From: Candidatus Colwelliibacteriota bacterium
GTDB taxonomy: Bacteria; Patescibacteriota; Minisyncoccia; UBA6257; Colwellbacteraceae
Assembly: GCA_014874305.1 (NCBI GenBank)
Contig: JACWAO010000010.1
Coordinates: 1-7,874 of the forward strand
DNA length: 7,874 bases
Direction of reading: 5' to 3'
Below are positions 1 through 5,817 of this stretch, in pieces. Position 1 is the first letter of the stretch. Each line of letters begins with the position of its first letter. The notes beneath the pieces are model-generated. The model was not told the DNA's origin and did not search any database. It saw nothing but the letters and a program-made list of their open reading frames with translations. A program made the translations under genes and the position numbers.

Positions 1-13
1 GTATTATGTATTA

Positions 14-19
14 TATAAT
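14..19 (+). promoter_or_regulatory. Candidate -10 box (TATAAT) before the first gene
   Basis: A perfect TATAAT lies 12 nt upstream of the ATG at 32. The matching -35 position would fall outside the window, so it cannot be checked. If used, the 5' leader would be only about 5-6 nt, and no Shine-Dalgarno is visible before the ATG. The local sequence is AT-rich, so chance occurrence is possible. Confidence 0.3.
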
Positions 20-31
20 GTAGCTATCCCA

Positions 32-388
32 ATGAAGTTCTTAAGCTCCCTAGTAATATCTTTTATAGCCAACGGGGCAGGGCTTTATATAGCCGGCGTC
101 TACGTCCCCGGCTTTTCCATAACACCGAATTTAAGAGATGTCGCCGTAGCCGCGGCCATACTGACCGGAATAAACCTCGTGGTCAGGCCTATTTTGAAAC
201 ACATCCTCTGGCCGCTTATGATACTTACCATCGGCCTGTTCGGCATAGTAATTAACGCCTTAACCCTTTACGTTCTTGACTATTTCCTGCCATACATTAC
301 AATAAGTGGGCTTATACCTCTAATATACGCCACGCTGATAATAACCGCCGCCAACATAGCCGTGGGTATCGTGGCAAAAATCCTATAG
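32..388 (+). CDS. Phage-holin-4 superfamily (YvlD-like) four-helix membrane protein
   Basis: This 118-residue, very hydrophobic protein has about four membrane segments (roughly residues 4-24, 35-52, 58-84 and 94-116). The pattern resembles the Phage_holin_4_2 / YvlD family: an Asn followed by Val-Arg-Pro-Ile-Leu (48-54), a short Leu-Thr-Ile-Gly-Leu-Phe stretch (65-70) and an Asn-Ala-Leu turn (75-77). Family members are integral inner-membrane proteins of unknown role; despite the name they are mostly chromosomal and not known to lyse cells. Its length is normal for the family. The gene is followed after 13 bp by secG on the same strand, so co-transcription is plausible. The ATG at 32 is chosen because the first helix begins immediately after it; no ribosome-binding site is seen. 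The family call comes from pattern recognition, and no cellular function is claimed. Confidence 0.8.
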   Translation: MKFLSSLVISFIANGAGLYIAGVYVPGFSITPNLRDVAVAAAILTGINLVVRPILKHILWPLMILTIGLFGIVINALTLYVLDYFLPYITISGLIPLIYATLIITAANIAVGIVAKIL

Positions 389-401
389 ACTTATACTAGC
401 T

Positions 402-626
402 ATGAACGCTTTGATAAATTACGCTCTAATAGCAATTTCCATAATATTAACCGTACTAGTCATTCTGCAGGATCGGGGAACCGAAGCCGGAGGTATTTTC
501 GGCGGAAGCAGTGTTGGCGGATATTACCAGCAAAGACGGGGAATAGAAAAGATAGTTTTTAACCTAACCATAATACTAATAGCCGTTTTCGGCCTTCTTT
601 CGTTAGCTAATCTCATAGTTAAGTAG
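402..626 (+). CDS. secG: Preprotein translocase subunit SecG
   Basis: This 74-residue protein has two membrane helices (about 4-22 and 51-73). They are joined by the SecG hallmark loop: Leu-Gln-Asp-Arg-Gly at 22-26, a Gly-rich Gly-Gly-Ile-Phe-Gly-Gly-Ser at 30-36, and Arg-Arg-Gly-Ile-Glu-Lys at 45-50 before the second helix. SecG is the small auxiliary subunit of SecYEG that assists SecA-driven export across the cytoplasmic membrane. The length is usual for SecG. It sits 13 bp after the holin-like gene and 21 bp before the solute-binding protein gene, both on the same strand, forming a membrane/export cluster. There is no Shine-Dalgarno. A TATACT sequence at 392-397 lies only 4 nt before the ATG, slightly too close for a standard leaderless start, so this gene may simply be read from the upstream promoter. 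Confidence 0.92.
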   Translation: MNALINYALIAISIILTVLVILQDRGTEAGGIFGGSSVGGYYQQRRGIEKIVFNLTIILIAVFGLLSLANLIVK

Positions 627-647
627 GAGCCGGGCTGTTAAAGTCAA

Positions 648-2201
648 ATGTTTTTAGCAATACTCACCTCGCTTTCCAAAAAGGAAAGAATCGCTTTCGC
701 GGCGGCGCTTATAATTTTCGTTATGGCGGCCATTCTTTTAATATCCGACTTTCTTGCCCATAACGCCTACTACGTAGCCGCCTACGGCGGGGAGTGGCGT
801 GAAGGAATAGCAAGCCAGCCGGTATTTATAAACCCGATCCTGCCGACCACCGAGGCGGACCAAGACGTTTCAAGCTTAGTCTTTGCGAGGCTCGGCGATA
901 TGACCGACGCTATAACGCAGGTAAACCCCACAACCTGGGACGTGCACTTAAAGCAGGGACTCAAATGGCAGGATGGAGCTCCTATTACGGCTGACGACGT
1001 AGTTTTTACCATAAACACCATAGAAGACCCCAACGCCAACTCCCCCCTTTTCGCCAGTTATGAGGGAGTCAGGGCCACGAGACTCAGCGAACTCTCGGTG
1101 AGATTTACCATTCCAACCCCGTACGTCTTCTTCGCTAAAGACCATATAGAGAACCTGGGGGTGATACCGGCTCACATTTTTAGCGGTATCCCGTCTCAAA
1201 ATATGAGACTTTCGCAATACGGCCTGAGTCCGGTGGGATCGGGTCCGTATAAGGTAGACTCGTATGCCCACGACAGCAACGGGTTCATAACCTCCATAAG
1301 CCTTAGCAGGAACAGCAACTACTTCGGGGAGAAGCCGCACATCGCAAACATTGTTATAAAGTTTTACAAGAGCAACAGCGACATGATAGCCGCGTTCAAC
1401 TCCGGAGCAATCGACGGGTTTGGATTACCGACGTCTAACTTGTTAAAAGACGTAACTCTGCGCCACAAAACCCATCTCCTTAATTCGCCCCGTTACTACG
1501 CGATATTCATGAACCAGAACGCGAATCCGTCCTTGGCCAGTCTCGGAGTAAGACAGGCGCTGGACGGCACAATAGATAAAAGCGCGATGGTTAACGGCCT
1601 GTTTAACGGGGATGCAACGCCGATGTACGGACCCTCTACGGGAACACCGAACCAGAACACCAACTTCAACCCGAGTCTCGTTAACGGCTTAAACCTGACG
1701 CTAACGGTCCCGAACGACCAGTTTCTCATAGACACCGCGGAGGAAGTACAGCAAGCATGGAAATCATATGGAGCAACCACGACTATAGACGTAGTCAACG
1801 CCTCGGATCTGTCGAACAAGGTGTTAAAGGGAAACAACTACGAATTGCTGTTGTTCGGCAACATAGTCAAGGGCACCCAGGATCTGTTCTCCTTCTGGGA
1901 CTCGAGTCAGTTCCCCTACCCTGGACAAAACCTTTCCTTGTATAAGAACAGCAGGGTTGATAGTCTCTTGGAGGATTATCGTTCGAACCAAAGCTCGTCT
2001 ACCCGCGCCAGCGACTTGTCGAAAGCCAGCAGTATCATAGCGCAGGACACGCCAGCCATATTCCTGTACTCTCCGGAGTACGTATATGTAAGCTCGCCGG
2101 ACTTGCAGGGGTTCGGAGATAATAAAATTATTAATACCTCGGATGATTTGTTTTCCGATGTAAGTAACTGGTATGTAAAAACCAGGATAGTTTTAAAATG
2201 A
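648..2201 (+). CDS. Peptide-type ABC transporter substrate-binding protein (SBP_bac_5), membrane-anchored
   Basis: This 517-residue protein resembles the OppA/DppA family (SBP_bac_5), which captures oligopeptides or similar solutes outside the membrane. The signature region at about 97-122 reads as Trp-Asp-Val-His-Leu-Lys, then Leu-Lys-Trp-Gln-Asp-Gly, then Thr-Ala-Asp-Asp-Val-Val-Phe-Thr, the usual strand plus loop of the family. Further family-like stretches are Gly-Ser-Gly-Pro-Tyr and a run with Val-Arg-Gln-Ala-Leu. The N-terminus has charged residues, then one hydrophobic helix (about 16-36). No lipobox Cys follows it, so the protein is probably held by an uncleaved anchor. The start is constrained: an in-frame TAA lies just upstream at 639-641. 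A possible AGGAG (625-629) is 18 nt from the ATG, too far to be convincing. No permease or ATPase gene is present in the window, so the transport partner and the ligand are unknown. Confidence 0.85.
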   Translation: MFLAILTSLSKKERIAFAAALIIFVMAAILLISDFLAHNAYYVAAYGGEWREGIASQPVFINPILPTTEADQDVSSLVFARLGDMTDAITQVNPTTWDVHLKQGLKWQDGAPITADDVVFTINTIEDPNANSPLFASYEGVRATRLSELSVRFTIPTPYVFFAKDHIENLGVIPAHIFSGIPSQNMRLSQYGLSPVGSGPYKVDSYAHDSNGFITSISLSRNSNYFGEKPHIANIVIKFYKSNSDMIAAFNSGAIDGFGLPTSNLLKDVTLRHKTHLLNSPRYYAIFMNQNANPSLASLGVRQALDGTIDKSAMVNGLFNGDATPMYGPSTGTPNQNTNFNPSLVNGLNLTLTVPNDQFLIDTAEEVQQAWKSYGATTTIDVVNASDLSNKVLKGNNYELLLFGNIVKGTQDLFSFWDSSQFPYPGQNLSLYKNSRVDSLLEDYRSNQSSSTRASDLSKASSIIAQDTPAIFLYSPEYVYVSSPDLQGFGDNKIINTSDDLFSDVSNWYVKTRIVLK

Positions 2202-2237
2202 TCTTCAGCAAGGGTTATTCTAACCGTTCCTATACTT

Positions 2238-2372
2238 GTCATTCTGAGCGTAGCGCCCCCTTCGTCCGCCGGCTGGCGGACTATGGAGGGCCAAGGAAAA
2301 ATCTTATCAATAAATCCTTCCTTGGTCTTCCGTAGCTCGCAAGAGCGAAGGAGACGCTTCGCTCAGGATGAC
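2238..2372. repeat. Palindromic intergenic repeat (GTCATTCTGAGCG family), 135 bp
   Basis: The ends form an imperfect inverted repeat: 2238-2255 and 2355-2372 match at 16 of 18 positions (GTCATtCTGAGCGtAGCG against the complement of CGCTTCGCTCAGgATGAC). Inside are a 7-bp hairpin (GTCCGCC 2264-2270 with GGCGGAC 2275-2281, loop GGCT) and an 8-bp pair (CCAAGGAA 2291-2298 with TTCCTTGG 2318-2325). There is no open reading frame of note. Elements with GTCATTCTGAGCG ends are a recurring type of intergenic palindrome in several bacterial groups. It could act as an RNA hairpin or terminator-like structure after the solute-binding protein gene, or be a non-autonomous mobile repeat; its function is unknown. 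Confidence 0.7.
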
Positions 2373-2394
2373 GACAACTGAAAATTAACAACCA

Positions 2395-2476
2395 GCCCGG
2401 GTGGCGAAATTGGCAGACGCGTACGGTTCAGGGCCGTATGCCGCAAGGCATGGGAGTTCAAATCTCCCCCCGGGCA
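2395..2476 (+). tRNA. tRNA-Leu (anticodon CAG)
   Basis: A complete class II tRNA cloverleaf can be drawn. The acceptor stem is GCCCGGG (2395-2401) with CCCGGGC (2469-2475) and discriminator A2476. The D arm has a GCG/CGC stem with AAATTGGCAGA in the loop. The anticodon stem TACGG/CCGTA (2422-2426, 2434-2438) carries loop TTCAGGG, giving anticodon CAG at 2429-2431, which reads CUG. A long variable arm (TGCC-GCAA-GGCA) is typical of leucine tRNAs. The T arm is GGGAG-TTCAAAT-CTCCC. The 3' CCA is not encoded (CTT follows the discriminator), so it must be added after transcription. All stems pair perfectly, so the tRNA looks functional. Confidence 0.97.
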
Positions 2477-2480
2477 CTTA

Positions 2481-2546
2481 CTTCGACGTGGTCCACCGAA
2501 GCTTGTAAGCGAAGGGACCTCGCTTCGCTCGCTCAGTGCAAGCACT
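2481..2546. repeat. Palindrome-rich intergenic stretch between tRNA-Leu and RNase J
   Basis: Several overlapping inverted repeats occur. CTTCG (2481-2485) pairs with CGAAG (2497-2501) around a near-palindromic GTGGTCCAC. AGCGAAG (2508-2514) pairs with CTTCGCT (2523-2529). AGTGC (2535-2539) pairs with GCACT (2542-2546). The same CTTCG, GCTTCGCTC and GCTCAG words appear in the 2238-2372 repeat, so this may be a decayed relative. No tail of Ts follows, so an efficient intrinsic terminator is unlikely. Confidence 0.4.
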
Positions 2547-2602
2547 AGGAAACGAAGTGTCAAATAAGAAATCGAAAAAATTAAAGGCACAATCCCCTTG
2601 CC

Positions 2603-2608
2603 TATAAA
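2603..2608 (+). promoter_or_regulatory. Candidate -10 box (TATAAA) for RNase J
   Basis: TATAAA lies 18 nt before the ATG of the RNase J gene. The best -35 candidate, TTAAAG at 2581-2586 (16-nt spacing), matches the consensus only weakly. A GGGG at 2610-2613 is 13 nt from the ATG, farther than a normal Shine-Dalgarno. Confidence 0.3.
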
Positions 2609-2626
2609 CGGGGAAACAAAAAAATA

Positions 2627-4441
2627 ATGATAGAAAAAGAAAGAAAAACAAACGGTTACTACTCCGCGCGCGGACCAGCTAGAAGAAGCTCCTCGTTAAA
2701 CAGAGACTCCTCTTCGCGAACAAGAAGGCCCATGCCCGCCGGACGGACAAGGACAGCGAGCAGTCCAGAAAGCACCGAACAAGTAGACGCGGTTCGCTTC
2801 ACGCCTCTCGGAGGGCTGGGCGAGGTGGGAAGAAACATGGCGTATCTTGAGTACAACGACGAGATACTCATTATCGATATGGGTCTGCAGTTTCCCGAAG
2901 AAGAAACTCCGGGAATCGATTTTATAATCCCGAACATAACCTCGCTCGAAGAAAAGAAAGATAAAATCAAAGGCGTTGTTTTAACCCACGCCCACTACGA
3001 CCACATAGGAGCGGTTCCTTATCTTGTCGGCAAGCTCGGCAATCCTCCGATTTACACATCCAAGCTCACCAAAGCGATCATAGAAAAAAGACAGGTCGAG
3101 TTTACTAATGCCCCGAAACTGAACGTTATCCCTATTAAAGAGGGGGACAAGATAAAACTCGGCGACTCTTTCGACCTGGAGTTTTTCGGCATGTCGCACA
3201 CGATTCCGGACAACGTTGGAATAATAATAAAAACGCCGGTCGGCAACCTCGTGCATTTTTCCGACTTCCGCATTGATTACGACGAAAACGGAGAACCCCA
3301 TGGCCTGGACGACTTAAAGCGCGCCGGCAAAATGGGAATTTCCGCCTTAATGATAGACAGCACGAACTCCGAGGAGTCCGGACACTCTATTTCAGAAAGA
3401 GTTGTTGAGAAAAACATTGAAGAGCTCTTTAAGAAAGCCGAAGGCAGGATAATACTCGCCACCTTCTCCTCGATGCTTACCCGTATCGCCGAGATAATCA
3501 AGATAGCCGACAGGCTCGGCCGGAGAGTCGTGATTAACGGCCGCTCGATGAAGGACAATGTCGAGATAGCGCAAAATCTCGGCTACATGAAGGTCAGGAA
3601 GGGGCTGATAATCCCGGCTGAAGAAATAAATAAGCATAAAGATAACGAGATATTGGTCATCACAACGGGTGCCCAGGGAGAATCAACGGCTGGATTGATG
3701 AGAATCATCAACGGCGACAATCGCAACATCCAGATCAAGCAGGGAGACACGATGATCTTTTCCTCATCGGTGATTCCTGGAAACGAAAGAAGCGTGCAGG
3801 CGCTTAAGGACAATCTCTCAAGACAAGGCGCTATCGTTTACCACTCCAAGATAATAGACATCCACGCGAGCGGCCACGCGCCGAAGGAGGACTTGCGGCT
3901 GGCAATGAAGCTTATAAATCCCAAGTTCGTGATACCTATACACGGTTACTACTTTATGCGGGCCAGCAACGCGCAAAACGCGGTGGATGCCGGAGTGCCC
4001 CGTGAAAACGTTCTTTTAATGGATAACGGCCAAGTGGCGTTCATAAACCAGGAGAAAGCGTTCATATCTCAGGAAACCGTTCCGGCCTTTTACGTGATGG
4101 TTGACGGTCTGGGAGTCGGAGACGTTCAGGAAGTCGTCTTGCGCGACAGGAGAGTCCTGGCGCAGGAAGGCATGCTTGTGATTATCGTAACTCTGGATAG
4201 GCAGACCGGCCAGGTTCTAAAGAACCCCGACATAATCTCCCGCGGCTTCATTTATCTTAAGGAGAGCCAGGAGATATTAAGCGACATAAGGAGAAGGATA
4301 CGCGGGATCGTCAGCCGCATTCCCCGCCGAGACCAGGATCCAGACTACCTTAAGACCGTCTTCCGCGATCAGATAGGCCAGTTCATCTACACTAAGACCT
4401 ACCGAAGGCCGATGATACTTCCGGTAGTAATAGAGGTGTAA
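2627..4441 (+). CDS. rnj: Ribonuclease J (metallo-beta-lactamase / beta-CASP nuclease)
   Basis: RNase J is a zinc-dependent 5'-3' exoribonuclease and endoribonuclease for mRNA decay and RNA maturation in the cytoplasm. The metallo-beta-lactamase motifs are all present: His-Ala-His-Tyr-Asp-His (121-126), Ser-His-Thr-Ile-Pro-Asp (190-195), His-Phe-Ser-Asp-Phe-Arg (210-215, with Asp213 as expected metal ligand), His-Ala-Ser-Gly-His (413-417) and Pro-Ile-His-Gly (437-440). The Thr-Asn-Ser-Glu stretch that leads into the beta-CASP insert follows the third motif. The C-terminal domain ends normally in Arg-Arg-Pro-Met-Ile-Leu-Pro. At 604 residues it is about 50 longer than typical; the excess is an N-terminal Ser/Arg-rich, probably disordered tail (about 1-52). 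The last 49 bp, including the stop codon, are duplicated exactly at 5286-5334 (see findings). The ATG at 2627 follows a TATAAA but has no clear ribosome-binding site. Confidence 0.97.
   Translation: MIEKERKTNGYYSARGPARRSSSLNRDSSSRTRRPMPAGRTRTASSPESTEQVDAVRFTPLGGLGEVGRNMAYLEYNDEILIIDMGLQFPEEETPGIDFIIPNITSLEEKKDKIKGVVLTHAHYDHIGAVPYLVGKLGNPPIYTSKLTKAIIEKRQVEFTNAPKLNVIPIKEGDKIKLGDSFDLEFFGMSHTIPDNVGIIIKTPVGNLVHFSDFRIDYDENGEPHGLDDLKRAGKMGISALMIDSTNSEESGHSISERVVEKNIEELFKKAEGRIILATFSSMLTRIAEIIKIADRLGRRVVINGRSMKDNVEIAQNLGYMKVRKGLIIPAEEINKHKDNEILVITTGAQGESTAGLMRIINGDNRNIQIKQGDTMIFSSSVIPGNERSVQALKDNLSRQGAIVYHSKIIDIHASGHAPKEDLRLAMKLINPKFVIPIHGYYFMRASNAQNAVDAGVPRENVLLMDNGQVAFINQEKAFISQETVPAFYVMVDGLGVGDVQEVVLRDRRVLAQEGMLVIIVTLDRQTGQVLKNPDIISRGFIYLKESQEILSDIRRRIRGIVSRIPRRDQDPDYLKTVFRDQIGQFIYTKTYRRPMILPVVIEV
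4393..4441 (+). repeat. 49-bp direct repeat, copy 1 (3' end of rnj)
   Basis: This copy is the last 16 codons plus stop of the RNase J gene, starting TAAGACCTACCG and ending GAGGTGTAA. It is identical over all 49 bp to 5286-5334; the bases just outside differ on both sides (C versus T before, AA versus GG after). It holds an imperfect inverted repeat, CTACCGAAG (4399-4407) and CTTCCGGTAG (4418-4427), around a 10-bp centre. Together the copies bound the NYN segment. Confidence 0.95.
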
Positions 4442-4595
4442 AAGATCGAACGAAATAAGAGCCTGCAAAACTTACCAGCAATATTTGCTTTTTGCCGCAA
4501 ATATTGTAACATGACAATGTCTTTCGGTTTGCCATAAACTGAAAGGGTATTACATCTAAGGGCAACCTTCCTCGCGGAGGGTTGCTTTATTTTTT
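4442..4595 (+). ncRNA. Structured 3' UTR or candidate small RNA after rnj
   Basis: This non-coding stretch holds a series of hairpins. CAATATTTGC (4479-4488) pairs perfectly with GCAAATATTG (4497-4506). ATTGT (4503-4507) can pair with ACAAT (4514-4518), competing with the first. CTTTCGGTTT (4521-4530) pairs with AAACTGAAAG (4536-4545) with one G-U. An intrinsic terminator (4562-4595) closes the row. The pairing fits either the structured 3' UTR of the RNase J mRNA or a separate small RNA. No convincing promoter was found within it, so a 3' UTR or a processed RNA is the simpler reading. It lies inside the segment bounded by the 49-bp repeats and converges with the NYN gene. Confidence 0.3.
4562..4595 (+). 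terminator. Strong intrinsic terminator
   Basis: A 10-bp stem, GCAACCTTCC (4562-4571) with GGAGGGTTGC (4576-4585), has a TCGC loop and one G-U pair and is followed by TTTATTTTTT (4586-4595). The T tract is only on the + strand side, so it ends transcription coming from rnj or from the structured RNA. Its T tract overlaps the stop codon of the minus-strand NYN gene. Confidence 0.9.
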
Positions 4596-5221
4596 AGCTC
4601 CTTTGCCCGCGATGTTTTAATGCCTTTCCCCAAATCTCCTCATTAACTTCCAGCAAATCAAAATAACCGTTTCCTCCTGTTCGCAATTCTTCTGAAACAT
4701 TATTTTTGGAAGAAAATATATAGATTTGTTTACCGCGCTGTCGTAGGTAAGTTACTAGAGCCAAAAAAATCAGAATCCCCACTAAATAAAATTGCGACAT
4801 CATACTTCCCGCAATGATGTAGTGCGTCAATAGTTATCTCCACGTCCATATTACCCTTTTCTTCGATTGACTGCCCAGCCTCCGTCACAACCTGTATGCG
4901 CTTCAGTTCTTTCTTCCGCACAACAAAGCCCAATCCCCTCTTGAGAAACGTGAAAAACTTATGGCGACTGCTTAAGTCATAGTCTCTTGTACCATTGGCG
5001 GGATAGGCAGTGTAATAAAAAATCTCCATCACATCCGCGTTAAACCTCTTTTTTAGAAAAATCTTCACCTTCTCGAAATCAAAAAGCTTCCCCTTCGTTT
5101 TCTGGGCCTGCCACACATTCGAGGCATCTATAAAGACATATACCGTCCGTTTAATAGATTGACTATCTCGATTATTATTTCCTGATTTTAATCCAGCTTC
5201 TCCAACTAGATTTTGTTCCAT
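4594..5221 (-). pseudogene. NYN-domain (LabA-like, PIN-fold) putative ribonuclease, frameshifted
   Basis: Joined across one frameshift the gene gives about 208 residues matching the NYN/LabA family, PIN-fold proteins expected to cleave RNA with acidic metal-binding residues. Visible are Phe-Ile-Asp-Ala-Ser-Asn-Val-Trp (30-37; Asp32, Asn35), Asn-Met-Asp-Val-Glu (124-128; Asp126) and Phe-Ser-Gly-Asp-Ser-Asp-Phe (146-152; Asp149, Asp151). The expected continuation Leu-Ala-Leu-Val-Thr-Tyr-Leu is one base out of frame. The shift lies in a run of seven T (sense strand; A7 at 4763-4769), where six T would restore the frame. As written, translation ends after 11 extra residues near 4730, losing the last beta strand and helix. 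The ATG at 5221 is preferred over an upstream TTG because a TATAAT lies 24 nt before it. The gene is convergent with rnj inside the 49-bp repeats. Sequencing error, real decay or transcriptional slippage all remain possible. Confidence 0.85.
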
Positions 5222-5245
5222 GCTAAAAGTATAAGACAACTCACT

Positions 5246-5277
5246 ATTATAGGTCTAACTGACCGAAGTTGAACTTC
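5246..5277 (-). promoter_or_regulatory. Promoter of the NYN gene with overlapping palindrome
   Basis: On the minus strand a perfect TATAAT (5251 to 5246) is preceded at 16 nt by TTCAAC (5273 to 5268), a weak -35. Over the -35 lies the perfect palindrome GAAGTT-G-AACTTC (5265-5277), a possible operator. The predicted transcript start is near 5239, about 18 nt before the ATG. No Shine-Dalgarno is visible. Confidence 0.4.
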
Positions 5278-5285
5278 AATAAGCT

Positions 5286-5334
5286 TAAGACCTACCGAAG
5301 GCCGATGATACTTCCGGTAGTAATAGAGGTGTAA
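5286..5334 (+). repeat. 49-bp direct repeat, copy 2 (orphan copy of the rnj 3' end)
   Basis: This copy is identical over 49 bp to the end of the RNase J gene (4393-4441), including its TAA stop, but is not attached to a reading frame here. It lies just behind the NYN promoter and just before a bidirectional terminator. That terminator would be well placed as the original downstream end of rnj. The distance between repeat starts is 893 bp. Confidence 0.95.
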
Positions 5335-5341
5335 GGTCAGT

Positions 5342-5371
5342 AAAAAACTCCGTTTATAAACTGAGTTTTTT
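5342..5371. terminator. Bidirectional intrinsic terminator
   Basis: AAAAAACTC (5342-5350) and GAGTTTTTT (5363-5371) form a 9-bp stem around a loop containing the palindrome GTTTATAAAC. T runs occur on both strands. It sits after the orphan rnj end on the + strand and 18 bp beyond the stop codon of the toxin gene on the minus strand, so it can serve both. Confidence 0.7.
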
Positions 5372-5388
5372 ATAAAATTTACCCAATA

Positions 5389-5817
5389 TTAAATAGGGGC
5401 GCCGACTAGGTGTTCAGTAAATGTTTTTTCTAACCAACAAAGGATGTCGTCTTTTGCTTTTGATTTACTTCTAGCGACGCCCACAGCCATTCTATAGAGA
5501 CGTTCGTCGTCTACCTCTAACCACTTCCCGTTTTTATAAAAGAAAAATAGCAGGGTCATAACTGCTATTCGTTTATTACCATTTTGAAATGGATGATTTT
5601 TAACCATTAAATAGAAGAGGATGGCGGCTTTGCCTGTAAGGCGCCGATACAAATGCTTTCTATGAAACGTTTAAAAGGGGACGCTAATACAACTTTCCAA
5701 CACATTAGAAAATCTGGAACCAAAAGCGGGTATCGGCTCGTTCCAGGTCATAAACTTAACCGCCAACCGATGAGCGATATATTCGACCTCATTAATCGAT
5801 ATAAACTTGGTCTTCAT
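5389..5817 (-). pseudogene. doc: Doc/Fic-family toxin (death-on-curing), with in-frame TAA at codon 49
   Basis: Read through one stop codon, the gene encodes 142 residues of the Doc branch of the Fic family, toxins that modify a cellular protein (P1 Doc phosphorylates EF-Tu). The catalytic motif His-Pro-Phe-Gln-Asn-Gly-Asn-Lys-Arg lies at 75-83, followed by Ile-Ala and a hydrophobic helix. The N-terminal part (Met1 to about 48) also looks family-like: a Gly-Ser-Arg-Phe turn and then Leu-Glu-Ser-Cys-Ile-Ser-Val-Pro-Phe. In relatives this Pro-Phe is usually followed by Gln-Thr-Phe; here TAA (5673 to 5671) stands in place of CAA or similar, and Thr-Phe follows in the same frame. A single base change explains it. 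The ATG at 5817 overlaps the antitoxin stop (ATGA), indicating translational coupling. As written only a 48-residue N-terminal piece without the catalytic motif would be made, unless TAA is read through or a later start is used. Confidence 0.85.

Noticed and set aside
4763..4769. Programmed -1 frameshift on the seven-T run of the NYN gene
   Set aside because: A -1 slip leads to TGG CTC TAG, ending at once. The domain continues only in the +1 frame or with one T removed.
5258..5341. Inverted 7-bp words ACTGACC (5258-5264) and GGTCAGT (5335-5341) around repeat copy 2 as transposon ends
   Set aside because: Seven bases over this distance can arise by chance, the enclosed segment has no cargo, and no target duplication was seen.
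5671..5673. TAA read as an amino acid through an altered genetic code
   Set aside because: rnj and trpS end in TAA and the other recognised genes end in TAG or TGA at the expected lengths, so the standard code is in use.
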